Source: Asparagopsis taxiformis (taxonomy: Eukaryota; Rhodophyta; Florideophyceae; Bonnemaisoniales; Bonnemaisoniaceae). From it: a stretch of 64,000 nucleotides of DNA. The notes below the pieces were generated by a model. It ran no database searches and had not been told where the DNA came from. It was given only the letters and a program-made list of their open reading frames with translations. Positions 42,304 through 52,652 of this stretch are shown one piece after another. Position numbers and translations under genes: made by a program. How positions within the stretch are numbered: the stretch's first letter is position 1; every line of letters starts with the position of its first letter. The stretch covers positions 1 through 64,000 of the forward strand of contig JALQPE010002808.1 in the NCBI GenBank assembly GCA_030407315.1, given 5' to 3'.

Positions 42304-44438
42304 AAGGCCACGACGGCCCCCGAAAACGCACACGAGCGTCGGGTTAAGCGCACGCGTGCGCGACGTTGCACGATGCAACAAACGAAGGCGACGAGCCGCA
42401 CGAACGAGAAGCGAAGGCACAACGAGTGGCCGGGACGTCCACCCTTGCGTTGGGGGGGCGCGATGCGTGCTAGAGCCGTCGCTCTTTTCGTTTTCGACAC
42501 CATACGTTGGTGGAGGCACGAGCGCCAACGAAAGATTGGACGACGAGTCCACGCGCGGACGATTCACACGATGTGAAGAGCCACGACTGGCTCGACAGTG
42601 TTGACCGTCCCACGGGCAAAGGTGACGACACCACGGGCCACGGACGGACAACACGTCAGATTTTTCGCGCGGAAAATTATACTTGGGCCAGCGGGCCATG
42701 GGCGCACGGTACGAAACATCGGGCCGATTACAGTGCGCTAATCCGGCCAAATCTCGGGACACGCGTGCCCCGAAAATTTCGTAATTTTGGCATGTCACGT
42801 GAGCCATCGTACGTCCCCGTGGACAGCCGCTGACAACGAGTCGCATCGACCAACGAGGTCAACGCCAAACAGCTCGCGAGCTAACGGCAACGTGACGCCG
42901 GAAGGCGGAGAAACGACGTAGGACGGACGCGTCCCCAACGAAGATGGCAACGGCCTCATTACGAAACTTCCCGCACGAAGCGGAACGAAGCTATACGTTA
43001 GCCGACGAATTAGACCAACGGGTCTCAGCGCACGAAGCGCGCGAGTAAAGCGTGCGAACGACGAGCCAACGAGGCCGCAACGACGGACGGCGAACCGAAT
43101 CGCCATCGTGAGGCACGACGCCGAACACGGTAGCCACGTACGGCAACCACGGAACGACACAACGGTGTCCTGCCACGCGGGCATAGCGAATGACGCGCGA
43201 AAGCGAAAAGCCCGCCGGCTAGTCGAGACGCACGAGCAAACCCGAAAGGGGTTGACCACGTACGGTCACGAAGGCTAAGACGCGCACGTCCGCGTCGCAA
43301 AACGAGAAGCTAACGAGCTTAGACCCCGTTCGAATTCGAAGGCGCGCGCGCCACCGGCCACGTCGGCCAGGATACGAACGCGTACGCGGACGTCGCTAAC
43401 GATAACGACGCACGCCAACGGGTCGAACGCACGAAACGAAATACGAATACGCAACGGCGTACAAGCGGTAGCCAACGTAAACGGCACAGCTGAAGGCAAC
43501 GTCTGCCGACGAACTTGGCTCACGAGGCAGCCTCAAAACGCCCGCGGGCATGCGAAACGACTCCGTCAATCGCGTCCCCGTCGGGTTCGCAAGGCGAATA
43601 AACGAAATTACGCAACGGCGTAGAGGGCGAGCATTACGTATGCCCAGGTGCACGTCGCACCACATAACGGATGAGCTAACGAAACGCTCCTCGGACGCCG
43701 CGGCGAACGACGCCACCACGCGAAGCGGACTAGCGCAATGGTTGCGCCACCGGCTAACGTGAAGCCGCGGGAACGTAAAGCGCGACGGCGCTAACGGTGT
43801 TAACGGCTATACGAAAAGCCAAGCCCGCCGGCAAAGACGTTGTCAACGGAACTGCGACGCACCACGACGCACCGCCGCGTACACGCAACGGCGTGAAACG
43901 TCAAGCCAACTCACGCGCGAGTCGGCCTGACGTTTGGCGAATTTTCCGTCCAGCTCATCGGAGCAAATTAAAATTAGCACCGACGTGCTACGCGCTAAAG
44001 AGCTCGAATGCTCAACGGAATTCGACACCCGACGGGGTTATCCGAACGAGAAACGACGGCGGAAACGATTTTTGAGTTAGTTACTAAATGATACGCGCGC
44101 CAACGGGCTCTACGATCGAGGTTAACGTACCACTCGCAGTGAAAAGCCGCCGCTTTGCCGAATAGTTACGTGTGTTACGAACCTGCCAACGGGCACGCGC
44201 CGCCGCGAACTCGAAGCACGGGCTACGTAAGCCTTACGACACCCGACGGGGTAGACGCCACAACAAAAAAATTGTGGGGAGGGGCTTAACGCTAACCCCT
44301 CCCCCGCTGCAGACGACCTGCCAAACGCAAATTACGGAGCTCAACGGAGCCATGCGATTACGCAAAGAAACAAGACGAAGTTTACGAAGTAACACGATGC
44401 TAGAGCCGACGTGGCCTACGAACTAACCTAGGAACGAC
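42304..44438. other. Long non-coding, ACG-rich region of Gypsy-B
   Basis: About 2.1 kb between pol and the antisense ORF, without a credible ORF. The plus strand is saturated with AACG, CACG, GACG and TACG. In the line 43381-43440 I count about 10 ACG against 2 CGT. The same skew extends into neighbouring coding parts. Confidence 0.7.
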
Positions 44439-46784
44439 CTAGTAGCGACGAGAACGCTTGCCCGCAGGGTCATACGGACCAGGGCCTTCGCCGCGGCTAT
44501 CGTGGCTGCGGCTGCGACTGGGCTGAACGAAGCCCGGCGCGTACGGATCGACGGTCTGCGTGGCCACGGGGGCTCGCTCGCGACGCGACGCGGGATCCCT
44601 AGCGTAAGGATCTGCAGTCCCGTGACTGCGCGTATCCGAAGGGTACGCCGCCGCGTGGCCATACCCAACGGGGTTTCCGTAGCCGCCGCCACTTGCGTAT
44701 CCATAAGGTTCATTACGAACGCCAACGGGCGGCGCGTAACTACGAGTCGCCGCAGCGAGACGCTCGGAAATCGCGCGTTCCGTTGCCAAGCGGTCAGTCA
44801 GGTCCAACGTCTGGGCCCTGAACTCTTCGGCTGCGCGAGCCACGGATGAGATGAGGGAACGAATAACCCAGCCCTCCGCACGAGGCGGAGCGGCCATCGA
44901 CGTACTGAGAAGCCGGCGGGCATCCTCATCGGAGACGCGGTCGTCCAAGCTAACGAAGCGTGGCGCGCGCTCGGCCGGCGTGGCCACATCCGGACGACTG
45001 ACGTGGGCAACGTTGCCCCCTTCCGTAGCCTCGCGTGGCACGATCTCTCGAGGATCCGGCGCACGCGGCGCTTCGTTTTGATGGCCACGACGGCCAGAAC
45101 GCGTCCCTCGGGGGCGCTCGTTGCCCCCGAGGCCGCCGAAATAACCGGCACGATTGCCACGACGGCGTTCGGAACGGGAAGCGACCCGCGGCACGTAAGC
45201 CCCATCGCTGCGCACGGAGACGAACTCCTGGTTATCGCCGCTTGCGTAATCGGGACGTATAACCCGATATTCCGGCCCCAACGCAAGGGCGCCGCGAACC
45301 TCAGCCAACGCGCTGGTAACGGAGACGAACGTGTCGGAACCGTCCACCGGGATTGCACGAAGCATCTCGTAGTCGGCCAGGAAGTCCAACGTGGACTCCG
45401 GCAGTAGGCACGCGCGCCCGAACACACGACGTTCCACGAACAGCGAGCATGCGAGCATCGCTGCGTGTTCGATATCCACGGCCATGAGGAAACGTTCCTT
45501 CACGAGGGCAGGCGCGTCCTTCACGGCATCGGTAAAATAATGTACCACGCGTGGTAGCAACGTGGACGACCCACGGGGGTACGGAAACTCCTCTACTACT
45601 TCCGGCAACGGCGGGAAGTAGAGCTCGCTCGGGACGACCCACGGAGCTGACGCGTGCGACACGCGGTAGTCGTCTGCGTTCACGTGACGGAGCGCGAAGT
45701 GGTCGTCGTACGACACGACACTTTTGGAGATGACGCTCAACGAAAGAGCAGTCTTCCATTCGGCACGTTGCCGTTCGGAAAGTGTCCGCGGACATACGAA
45801 TACGGACGCCACCGAGATGAACGGCGGTTCCTCGGGCGTCCCCTTCCACAGGAAGGCGTCCATACGATCGACGTAGATCGCGTCGTTGACGTCACGCAAC
45901 CACGAGCGGTCGCAACGTATCGACGCCGGGATCTGGTAACGTTCCGATCCCGGTGGCCCGTTGGCGAAACGACGCCCGGCTGCCCGCCCCCACGTATCCT
46001 CGGCGGAACGCATATAGTCGACGACCGCGCGGGCGTCCAGACGATCTCTGGCCAATGTGGCGAGATCGTCATCCGTGATACCCACGCGAGGCAACGCAGC
46101 CCACGCGTGGGTTAGGACGCCTACGTTTAGCGCCGCACCGCCACTTGAGGCGGTGCCGACTGTCCCAACGGGGTCACCACCCTCCGGCGAGGGATCCTGG
46201 CGAGGAGAACGCGGCGAGCCATCACGACGAGGCACGCCCGTGCGGGCCGCCGCCACAGCACGACGCGAACGAGCGGCCGCTGCCATCGCGGCTACACCCG
46301 TCGACGGGGCCGCGGCAGCCGGAATGACGGGTGACGAATTCCCCGAGTCGGACGCCGTTGCGTCATCATCCCGTGGGGCATCGGCCCTAGCAACCTCGGC
46401 AGGCGTCACGGAAGCCACCAGGCGAGACGGAGCCATCGGGCGAGACGAAGAGGCGACGGCCTGCGAAGCAACAGCTTGGCCCGCCCTAACGGATGGGGCG
46501 GGCGCGACGGACGCTTCCGTCGCTGGCGGCGCACCGGCCCCGACGAGGGAGGGAGCGCCCTGCGAAGGGTTCCTCGCTCCACCTCCAGCAGAGCCGGCGG
46601 GCCGCGGAGTGTGGGTATCGGTGCTACGCGTAGTGACCATCGTGGTCAGTTCGTACGCAACGAAGACGAACAGTGCAACGAGCACGAGAACGAGGGCCAC
46701 GCGGGCTAGACGAAACAAGAGAACGAAAGGAACGGAGGTAGTAGTACCCAGCGGGGGAAAAAGGTAAGGGAGAACGAAAGGCAA
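44439..46784 (-). CDS. Antisense ORF of Gypsy-B, putative membrane-anchored protein
   Basis: A 781-codon uninterrupted frame opposite to gag-pol, between pol and the 3' LTR. Near the N terminus is a strongly hydrophobic segment (VALVLVLVALFVFVAYEL, about residues 30-47), a probable signal anchor. It is followed by an Ala/Ser/Pro-rich region and a folded-looking middle (RMDAFLWKG, YFPPLPEVVEEFPYPRG, RFLMAVDIEHAAMLACSLF). The C-terminal part is rich in R, G, Y and S (GNRAGYFGGLGG; SRSRSHDSRGEGPG), like RNA-binding low-complexity tails. I recognise no family. It would be transcribed toward pol, from a promoter near or in the 3' LTR. Antisense ORFs are known in some large Gypsy (Ogre/Tat) elements, but I cannot claim homology. 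Confidence 0.65.
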   Translation of the reverse strand: MPFVLPYLFPPLGTTTSVPFVLLFRLARVALVLVLVALFVFVAYELTTMVTTRSTDTHTPRPAGSAGGGARNPSQGAPSLVGAGAPPATEASVAPAPSVRAGQAVASQAVASSSRPMAPSRLVASVTPAEVARADAPRDDDATASDSGNSSPVIPAAAAPSTGVAAMAAAARSRRAVAAARTGVPRRDGSPRSPRQDPSPEGGDPVGTVGTASSGGAALNVGVLTHAWAALPRVGITDDDLATLARDRLDARAVVDYMRSAEDTWGRAAGRRFANGPPGSERYQIPASIRCDRSWLRDVNDAIYVDRMDAFLWKGTPEEPPFISVASVFVCPRTLSERQRAEWKTALSLSVISKSVVSYDDHFALRHVNADDYRVSHASAPWVVPSELYFPPLPEVVEEFPYPRGSSTLLPRVVHYFTDAVKDAPALVKERFLMAVDIEHAAMLACSLFVERRVFGRACLLPESTLDFLADYEMLRAIPVDGSDTFVSVTSALAEVRGALALGPEYRVIRPDYASGDNQEFVSVRSDGAYVPRVASRSERRRGNRAGYFGGLGGNERPRGTRSGRRGHQNEAPRAPDPREIVPREATEGGNVAHVSRPDVATPAERAPRFVSLDDRVSDEDARRLLSTSMAAPPRAEGWVIRSLISSVARAAEEFRAQTLDLTDRLATERAISERLAAATRSYAPPVGVRNEPYGYASGGGYGNPVGYGHAAAYPSDTRSHGTADPYARDPASRRERAPVATQTVDPYAPGFVQPSRSRSHDSRGEGPGPYDPAGKRSRRY

Positions 46785-47235
46785 CGGCCTGGATGACGAT
46801 GGTGAGAGGAAGGGTGAGCGACGATCGCTATCACGTTAAGCCGCGGCTTAAATAACCTTCGGACGACCGTTGTCGTAATGCCCGCCGGCAGATTCACGAA
46901 AGGGCCGCGGCCCGCGCTCGTATCGCGCTGAATTGAAGCACACCCGCGTGGTGGAATTGGACACTGCATTCGTTGCAGGGAAACGCCTAAGCGAGGCATT
47001 GACGTACGATGCCAACGGGCGGGCCGCGATGATTACGAAAGAGCCGGAGCGCACGCGCGCGCTCCGGCGCCGTGGCGATTCGATCAGCCAACCGGGCCGC
47101 GTACGTTTAAACGAGATTTTTCGGGACAACTGCCACGTCCGCAGTTGTACCCGAAGAGGCGCCACGGCCCCGTGTCTCAGGCGCGTCCTGACGGGCCTCG
47201 CGTGGCCGGGACGTCCACGTGTGGGGGTGGGGCTG
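46785..47235. other. Region between antisense ORF and 3' LTR of Gypsy-B
   Basis: About 450 bp, probably the promoter/leader of the antisense ORF and the polypurine tract of the element (GTGGGGGTGGGGCTG next to the LTR). No other gene seen. Confidence 0.5.
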
Positions 47236-47900
47236 TGTAGTATACGTGGCAATTCCGAAATTGCAAATATTTACGTTTTTCCGCGGAATTCGAATTTCGG
47301 CGGACACGACCGGCGACAGCAATGCACGAACATTGCTGGCGCATGCGCGCGCGCAACCGGCACACGTGTGCAACGAACGTACTGGCAACGGCCAACGGAC
47401 CAACGGGTCCCTACGTGTGACCCACAAGGTCCTTTCCCATTCGGGGACGTTACGAACAGTGTTTACACTGTAAAGAGATGCCATCGCGGCCATATAGGTA
47501 TTGGCATCGTGCCGGGAGGGAAAGGGGACAATACATCGAACGAGCAACAGCTCTAGTCTACGACTGACTTCTACGTTTTACGTTTACGTTTTGCCTAGCG
47601 AGGCTTCGTCTCCGTCGAGCTGCGTACTCCCTACCCATCGCCGCACGTAAGGCTGATTGCGTGTAGTGCCTCCGGGCTTGGTTGAGAGCGCCTCCGGTGA
47701 CGTACCACCTCGTTTGCTAACGTAATCCTCGCGTGGATTGTTGCGTCGTGACGCTCGTGTCTACTCGCTAACCACTCTACCTTCTACCGTTCTAACAATA
47801 CAGTCAAACACCAGCGGGTGGACTGCTCGTTTCGTTTCGTAAGGACAGCGTGTCCACTGGCTCGTACCAGCTACTACGTCCACCGAACTATCGTTCCACA
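47236..47900 (+). repeat. Gypsy-B 3' LTR
   Basis: 665 bp. It differs from the 5' LTR at about three positions (AGAG for AGCG, CGCGG for CGTGG, ATTGCG for ATTTCG). Confidence 0.96.
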
Positions 47901-47905
47901 GAAAG

Positions 47906-50900
47906 TTGAACGGATTACCAGTCAAAGTATTGAAAGATGATGGATGCAATACCAACGTAGTAGGGGCCGAGTTTCTGAGGAAGCAGAAATCTCGAGGAAA
48001 TTTCATGATTCAGAAAGAGAAAATACAAGTCTCACACTCTCGAAAAGGTTCCACGGAAGAAGCATCTGAAGTAATCATCAAAGGAACATTGAATATGGGT
48101 TCACATACCTATACATCAAATTGGGTTGTTGCCAATTGTAGGCATGATGTTCTTTTGGGGATGCCATGGCATGTCGCCCACAATCCAGTTATCGATTACC
48201 AGAAAAGGATTGTGAAATGTGGCCATCAGTTGCTTCACGCCTGTAAAGATCCTGATGATCCAAGGATTCATGTGACGAATCTTGGAGTGAGAAAATTCAG
48301 AAAAATGTTACGGAACAGGAAGAACAGTAATGACTTTGAAGTGTATCAAGTGTTCGAAAAGGAAAATATTCAGGGAATGAAAGGTTCCAAACACAGTGAG
48401 AGGTTGGGGAAGTTACTGACAAAGTACCAGGAAGTGTTCAGAAGTGATCTTCCAGATGGACTTCCTCCCAAGCGAACAGTAGATCACGCGATCGATGTTC
48501 AGAAAGATGCTAAACCTCCACTGAGACCTCTATTTCAGCTGTCTCCCGCGGAACTAAGAGCAGCTAAGGAATATGTCGAGGAACTGCTGAAGAAAGGAAA
48601 AATAAGATCAAGTAAGTCACCTTATGGAGCTCCTCTGTTCTTTGTCAAAGAGAAAGACAAGCTTCGTGGAGTAGTCGATTATCGAGCTTTGAATCGAATC
48701 ACGAAGAGGAACAATGCTCCATTGCCGAGATCTGATGAAATGTTTGATCGCCTTGGGGGATCAAAATATTTTTCAAAACTAGACCTCAAGACGGGGTTCC
48801 ATCAGATCAGGGTGAAGCCGGAAGACATCGAGAAAACAGCGTTTAATACAAAATATGGGCAGTTCGAATATCTTGTCATGCCTATGGGTCTGTGTAACGC
48901 TCCTGCAACGTTTCAGACCTTGATGAACCAGATTTTCTATGATTGTATTGATGTTTTCTTGGTTGTTTACATGGATGATCAACTAGTATTCAGCAAAACG
49001 GAAGAGGAACATTTTCGGAACTTGGAAACTGTATTGGAATGTCTGAAGAGAAATGAATTGTACGTTTCTCCAAAGAAATGTGAATTCTTTCAGACAGAGA
49101 TCGACTTCTTGGGATTTTTGGTCGGTAGAGACGGCATCAGGGTTAATCCAGAAAAGGTTGACGTCCTTAAAACCTGGCCAAAACCAAAATCATTGACAGA
49201 GTTGAGAAGTTTCCTTGGTCTCTTACAGTTTTTCCGAAGGTTCATTCCGAAATTCTCTGGGATTGCGGCTCCATTGACGGATCTGACGAAGAAAGAAAAG
49301 GGTATTGGACAATGGGATAAAATCTGTGATGAAGCTTTCCAAAAGTTGAAAGATGCAATGATTCAGGCTCCAATATTAGTTGCACCTGATTGGAGAAAGG
49401 CCTTCCGAGGTCATGTTGATGCATCTCAGCTCGCTGTTGGTGGTACTCTAACTCAGCTCGACGAGAATGGGAAGGATCGTGTTATTGCCTTCTACTCAAA
49501 GAAGTTATCATCCACTGAGGCAGATTATACAGCGAATGACCGAGAACTTTTGGCTTTGATTTGTTTCTTGGAAAGATTTCGATGTTACCTCGAAGGAGTT
49601 GAATTTGAAATATTCACGGACAACCAAGTGCTAAAGAGTTTCTTTTCGAAAGCCAAGTTGAGTCGAAAAGAAGCAAGATGGTTGGAAACTCTAGGTAACT
49701 TTGGTATATTCCCGATAACCCTCAAACCTGGCAAGATTCATGTATTGGGTGATGTTTTATCAAGGGCTCCTCACGTTATAACTGGGCGAAATGCTTCATT
49801 CAGCAATATTGAAGTACCTGAAATCAATTTTGAGGACATTGTAACCCGATATGATGATGACCAGTTCTTCGGACCAGTGGTAAGAGCCATGGAAGGAGAT
49901 TTTCCTGAAGATGATATTCAGAAACGGAAACTGGAAAAGATCATACCATTGTTTTGTCGTGAACGGGCGAGGCTATTTTACAATGGAAAGTTGTGTGTAC
50001 CGAGAAGGTCTGTGTCCAGTATTTTGCAAATGGCACATGACTCTAGGATAAGCGGTCATTTCAAGTTCTTGAAGACACTAGCAAGACTTGAAAAATTCCA
50101 TTGGAGACACAAAGCCCGAGATGTCCGGAAGTATGTGGAGGGATGCATGAAGTGTCAGCAATACAAAGACTCTAATCAGAAGAAGTTGACTGATCCAACT
50201 TCTTTAGAGATTCCTGAGAGAAGATGGGGATCTCTAGCAACCGACTTTATCGTAAGTCTACCCAAGACAAAAGACGGTTATGATGCCATAACTACCTTGG
50301 TAGACCGGTTGAGGAGAAGAGTTCATTTTATCAAGTCAAGAGGTACTGACACTGCTGAGGATGTTGCGAATGCATTCTTCTCCAACATATTCAAGCTTCA
50401 TGGACTTCCTGACAATGTGGTATCGGATCGAGATAGAAAGTTTACATCCAAGTTTTGGGATTGTTTGATGGAACTATGTGGCGTTAAGCTCAAGATGTCT
50501 ACGAGCAGGCACCCACAGACGGATGGCACGTCCGAAATCATGAATCGGATGATTGAGAACTATCTTCGGTGCTATTGTTCCTATAACCAAGACAATTGGG
50601 ATGAACTTCTACCATCTGCAGAGTTTTCCTACAATTCTGCTGTTTCTGAAGATCTAGGTATGTCCCCTTTTCAGCTGGACCTGGGATGGATTCCAAAGTC
50701 TCCTTTGGACTTTGTGTCTGGAAATGAGATACCTGTGCAAAGTGTTGAGGAATTCAAGAAACGGCTTACAGCTTCTCTTGAAGATGCTAAGTACTCTTAC
50801 AACATTGCGAAAGCAGCACAGAGTGCGTATGCCTCCAGAAAGTTCAAGGATCCAGACTATAAGGTGGGATCCAAGTTACGGATCAACAGGTCTTTGTTCA

Positions 50901-51334
50901 GGGATGCATACTCCCAGTCTCAGGAAAAGGAGAAGTTGACAGCAAGACGTTTTGGACCGTTTGTTGTGAAGGAATTGATTGGCAAAAATGCAGTTAGGTT
51001 GGATCTTCCTGATCATATCAAGATTCATCCTGTTGTTAATGTCAGCCACACAATTCCTCATATAGAACAACTGACTGATATTGCTGCTCCAATACCTCCT
51101 GTACCGGCCCCTGTCCCTGCTATTGAAGGTGATGAAATCGAGGTTGAAGCAATCTTGAATCATAGAAAAAGAGGACGAGGATATCAGTTCCTAACCTTGA
51201 TGAAAGGTATTCCTACGCATGATGCTTCATGGCAACCTACGAGGGATTTCATAGACAGAGATGGCACGAAGACTGAAATATGGTTAGAATACATCCGGAA
51301 GAATAATATTCTACCGGAATATCATGATGAATAA
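47906..51334 (+). CDS. Gypsy-A pol: protease, RT, RNase H, integrase, chromodomain
   Basis: 1142 codons without a stop, in frame with the protease start left of Gypsy-B. Protease: LKDDGCNTNVVG (DDGC instead of DSGA). RT: GAPLFFVKEKDKLRGVVDYR and LVVYMDDQLVFSK (YMDD near residue 355). RNase H: GHVDASQLAVGG, TANDRELLAL and IFTDNQVLKSF. Integrase: H/H/C/C in HDSRISGHF...CMKCQQY, then catalytic LATDFIV, VVSDRDRKF and TDGTSEIMNR. The C-terminal region with VEAILNHRKRGRGYQFL and HDASWQPTRDF is a chromodomain. This is an intact pol; only its N-terminal protease context is separated by the insertion. Confidence 0.95.
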   Translation: MNGLPVKVLKDDGCNTNVVGAEFLRKQKSRGNFMIQKEKIQVSHSRKGSTEEASEVIIKGTLNMGSHTYTSNWVVANCRHDVLLGMPWHVAHNPVIDYQKRIVKCGHQLLHACKDPDDPRIHVTNLGVRKFRKMLRNRKNSNDFEVYQVFEKENIQGMKGSKHSERLGKLLTKYQEVFRSDLPDGLPPKRTVDHAIDVQKDAKPPLRPLFQLSPAELRAAKEYVEELLKKGKIRSSKSPYGAPLFFVKEKDKLRGVVDYRALNRITKRNNAPLPRSDEMFDRLGGSKYFSKLDLKTGFHQIRVKPEDIEKTAFNTKYGQFEYLVMPMGLCNAPATFQTLMNQIFYDCIDVFLVVYMDDQLVFSKTEEEHFRNLETVLECLKRNELYVSPKKCEFFQTEIDFLGFLVGRDGIRVNPEKVDVLKTWPKPKSLTELRSFLGLLQFFRRFIPKFSGIAAPLTDLTKKEKGIGQWDKICDEAFQKLKDAMIQAPILVAPDWRKAFRGHVDASQLAVGGTLTQLDENGKDRVIAFYSKKLSSTEADYTANDRELLALICFLERFRCYLEGVEFEIFTDNQVLKSFFSKAKLSRKEARWLETLGNFGIFPITLKPGKIHVLGDVLSRAPHVITGRNASFSNIEVPEINFEDIVTRYDDDQFFGPVVRAMEGDFPEDDIQKRKLEKIIPLFCRERARLFYNGKLCVPRRSVSSILQMAHDSRISGHFKFLKTLARLEKFHWRHKARDVRKYVEGCMKCQQYKDSNQKKLTDPTSLEIPERRWGSLATDFIVSLPKTKDGYDAITTLVDRLRRRVHFIKSRGTDTAEDVANAFFSNIFKLHGLPDNVVSDRDRKFTSKFWDCLMELCGVKLKMSTSRHPQTDGTSEIMNRMIENYLRCYCSYNQDNWDELLPSAEFSYNSAVSEDLGMSPFQLDLGWIPKSPLDFVSGNEIPVQSVEEFKKRLTASLEDAKYSYNIAKAAQSAYASRKFKDPDYKVGSKLRINRSLFRDAYSQSQEKEKLTARRFGPFVVKELIGKNAVRLDLPDHIKIHPVVNVSHTIPHIEQLTDIAAPIPPVPAPVPAIEGDEIEVEAILNHRKRGRGYQFLTLMKGIPTHDASWQPTRDFIDRDGTKTEIWLEYIRKNNILPEYHDE

Positions 51335-51374
51335 CTAAGTTTATGAGGACATCAACTGTGTGAGGGGGGAATAG

Positions 51375-51736
51375 TGTAACGAACTGAAGCTGATGCCAGC
51401 AATGGCCAGCATAAACTTGTGTATTCTAGACACTACAAGTTACACTAAGTTTACTCATATACTATAGGCTGCTAGAAAGTAACTTGCTGTTACGCCTAGA
51501 AGTATCTAGTTGGCTATGTCATCGAGTGATTTCATGATGGCATCATGTTAGATTTATTTTTGATGACATAATGTTATTTTGATTAGTATTTTCTAGAATT
51601 AGTTCGACATCGAACTACAATTCTATGGTGGGTATAAAAAGGCATGGTCAACTCCGGTCTTGGGGGATCGGAGGCATCATCGATCATTCAACGAAAACAA
51701 CTACCACTCAGCTATCCCGTATACACATTCGTTTCA
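51375..51736 (+). repeat. Gypsy-A 3' LTR
   Basis: 362 bp, starting TGTAACGAAC and ending GTTTCA. Followed by the target-site duplication ATATA at 51737-51741. Confidence 0.96.
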
Positions 51737-51741
51737 ATATA

Positions 51742-52156
51742 TCATCCTTCGTGTTGACGCAAACGAAATATGAAACATTCTTCATTATTCTAGCCACAAG
51801 AGTCGAAGAGTTATCCGATCAGTTCTTAGAGGATAAGTGTATGCATTCGCAGATGCGTTCTATCACGCGTTCACATTGAAAAATGACCTTGAAATCCTTC
51901 TGAAGCAACGCATTCCACCCTCACTCTTTATTGAATTTTATTCGATGTCATCACAAAGTCTTCTACAACAGCTGAAAAACGATGAATGATATACATAACA
52001 TCGGTACGAAAGGCCTATGAGAATCAAGAAATTTCTGATGTTGGATTCGTTCGATCAGAGCATAACTCAGCCGATGCCCTTACTAAGACAAGTAAGTGTG
52101 AAGCGTTGGACACAATCATCCATACCGGTAAATGCTACTTACCTGTGGAGCAGTAG
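51742..52156 (+). pseudogene. Copia RNase H, 3' part
   Basis: Continuation of the Copia RNase H beyond Gypsy-A. It begins with broken frames (VDANE... region near 51755) and ends with RSEHNSADALTKTSKCEALD and a TAG at 52154-52156, about 56 bp before the 3' LTR. The order and ADALTK motif are typical of Copia RNase H tails. Confidence 0.8.
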
Positions 52157-52211
52157 GTGTTGCGAAACTAATTCAATCCACTGCAAGTAAAGTCAAGCGA
52201 AAAGGGAGGAC

Positions 52212-52647
52212 TGCTGTTGAGTAATTCTAACTTTATCATAAAACATCCTACTCCGTGTAGTTTCATTGGCTTTACATTTGCAGCATATAGGATTGTAATT
52301 AGTTTACACTGTAATTTATCCTACGGTACTATCATTAACACAATGCTTAGTCACTATTTAGTAGTAAGGTTAGTCATTTTAGCGAAAGTGCCGACTCCTG
52401 GCCGTATGGGGCACATATAGACTAACCTAGCATAGTGGGTGTTTTAGGCAGGTTTTACCTCCGCAATTGGTAGTATAAAATGGCTCCAGTTCGGGTAGCA
52501 AACTTGAATCGAGCCATCATCTTCTTCTTCATCAAAAAGCTTCATCATGAAAAGGACAGTCTGTCTTTACTCAATTTGCTGTCTACGAGCAATTACGTTA
52601 CGCGACGAAAATTTGATTTAACTATCCTTTTTGGAATTGTCACAACA
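52212..52647 (+). repeat. Copia 3' LTR
   Basis: 436 bp, homologous to 26759-27191. Followed by the target-site duplication GCAAG. Confidence 0.93.
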
Positions 52648-52652
52648 GCAAG

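Larger units (their letters stand above)
34643..47900 (+). mobile_element. Gypsy-B: large chromodomain Gypsy element with an antisense ORF
   Basis: 13,258 bp. LTRs 34643-35307 and 47236-47900 (665 bp each, TGTAG...CCACA) with a perfect target-site duplication GAAAG (34638-34642 and 47901-47905). I count 3 substitutions between the LTRs, so insertion is recent. A primer-binding-like TGGTCTCTCGACC follows the 5' LTR. Content: gag, protease, RT-RNase H-integrase-chromodomain, about 2.1 kb non-coding, and a 781-codon ORF on the opposite strand. The element is much longer than a typical Gypsy. Confidence 0.97.
32471..51736 (+). mobile_element. Gypsy-A: chromodomain Gypsy element, split by Gypsy-B
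   Basis: LTRs 32471-32832 and 51375-51736, 362 bp each, starting TGTAACGAAC and ending GTTTCA, with target-site duplication ATATA on both sides. A primer-binding-like TGGTAGCATCGC follows the 5' LTR, and a purine tract (GAGGGGGGAATAG) precedes the 3' LTR. The only two LTR differences I counted are at positions equivalent to 32633 and 32669. Net length is about 6 kb. It lies in the RNase H of the Copia element. Confidence 0.97.
26759..52647 (+). mobile_element. Copia-type LTR retrotransposon, degenerate, split by Gypsy-A
   Basis: LTRs at 26759-27191 and 52212-52647, with a perfect target-site duplication GCAAG (26754-26758 and 52648-52652). The gene order gag-PR-IN-RT-RNase H is Ty1/Copia. 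It also has an extra zinc-finger ORF 5' of gag. Coding regions carry many stops. Net length without the nested elements is about 6.6 kb. Gypsy-A sits in the RNase H coding part. A polypurine tract (GCGAAAAGGGAGGA) precedes the 3' LTR. Confidence 0.93.

Noticed and set aside
46057..46767. 236-codon plus-strand ORF opposite the antisense ORF
   Set aside because: It is the complementary shadow of the Ala/Pro-rich part of the antisense ORF, and its composition is explained by that.
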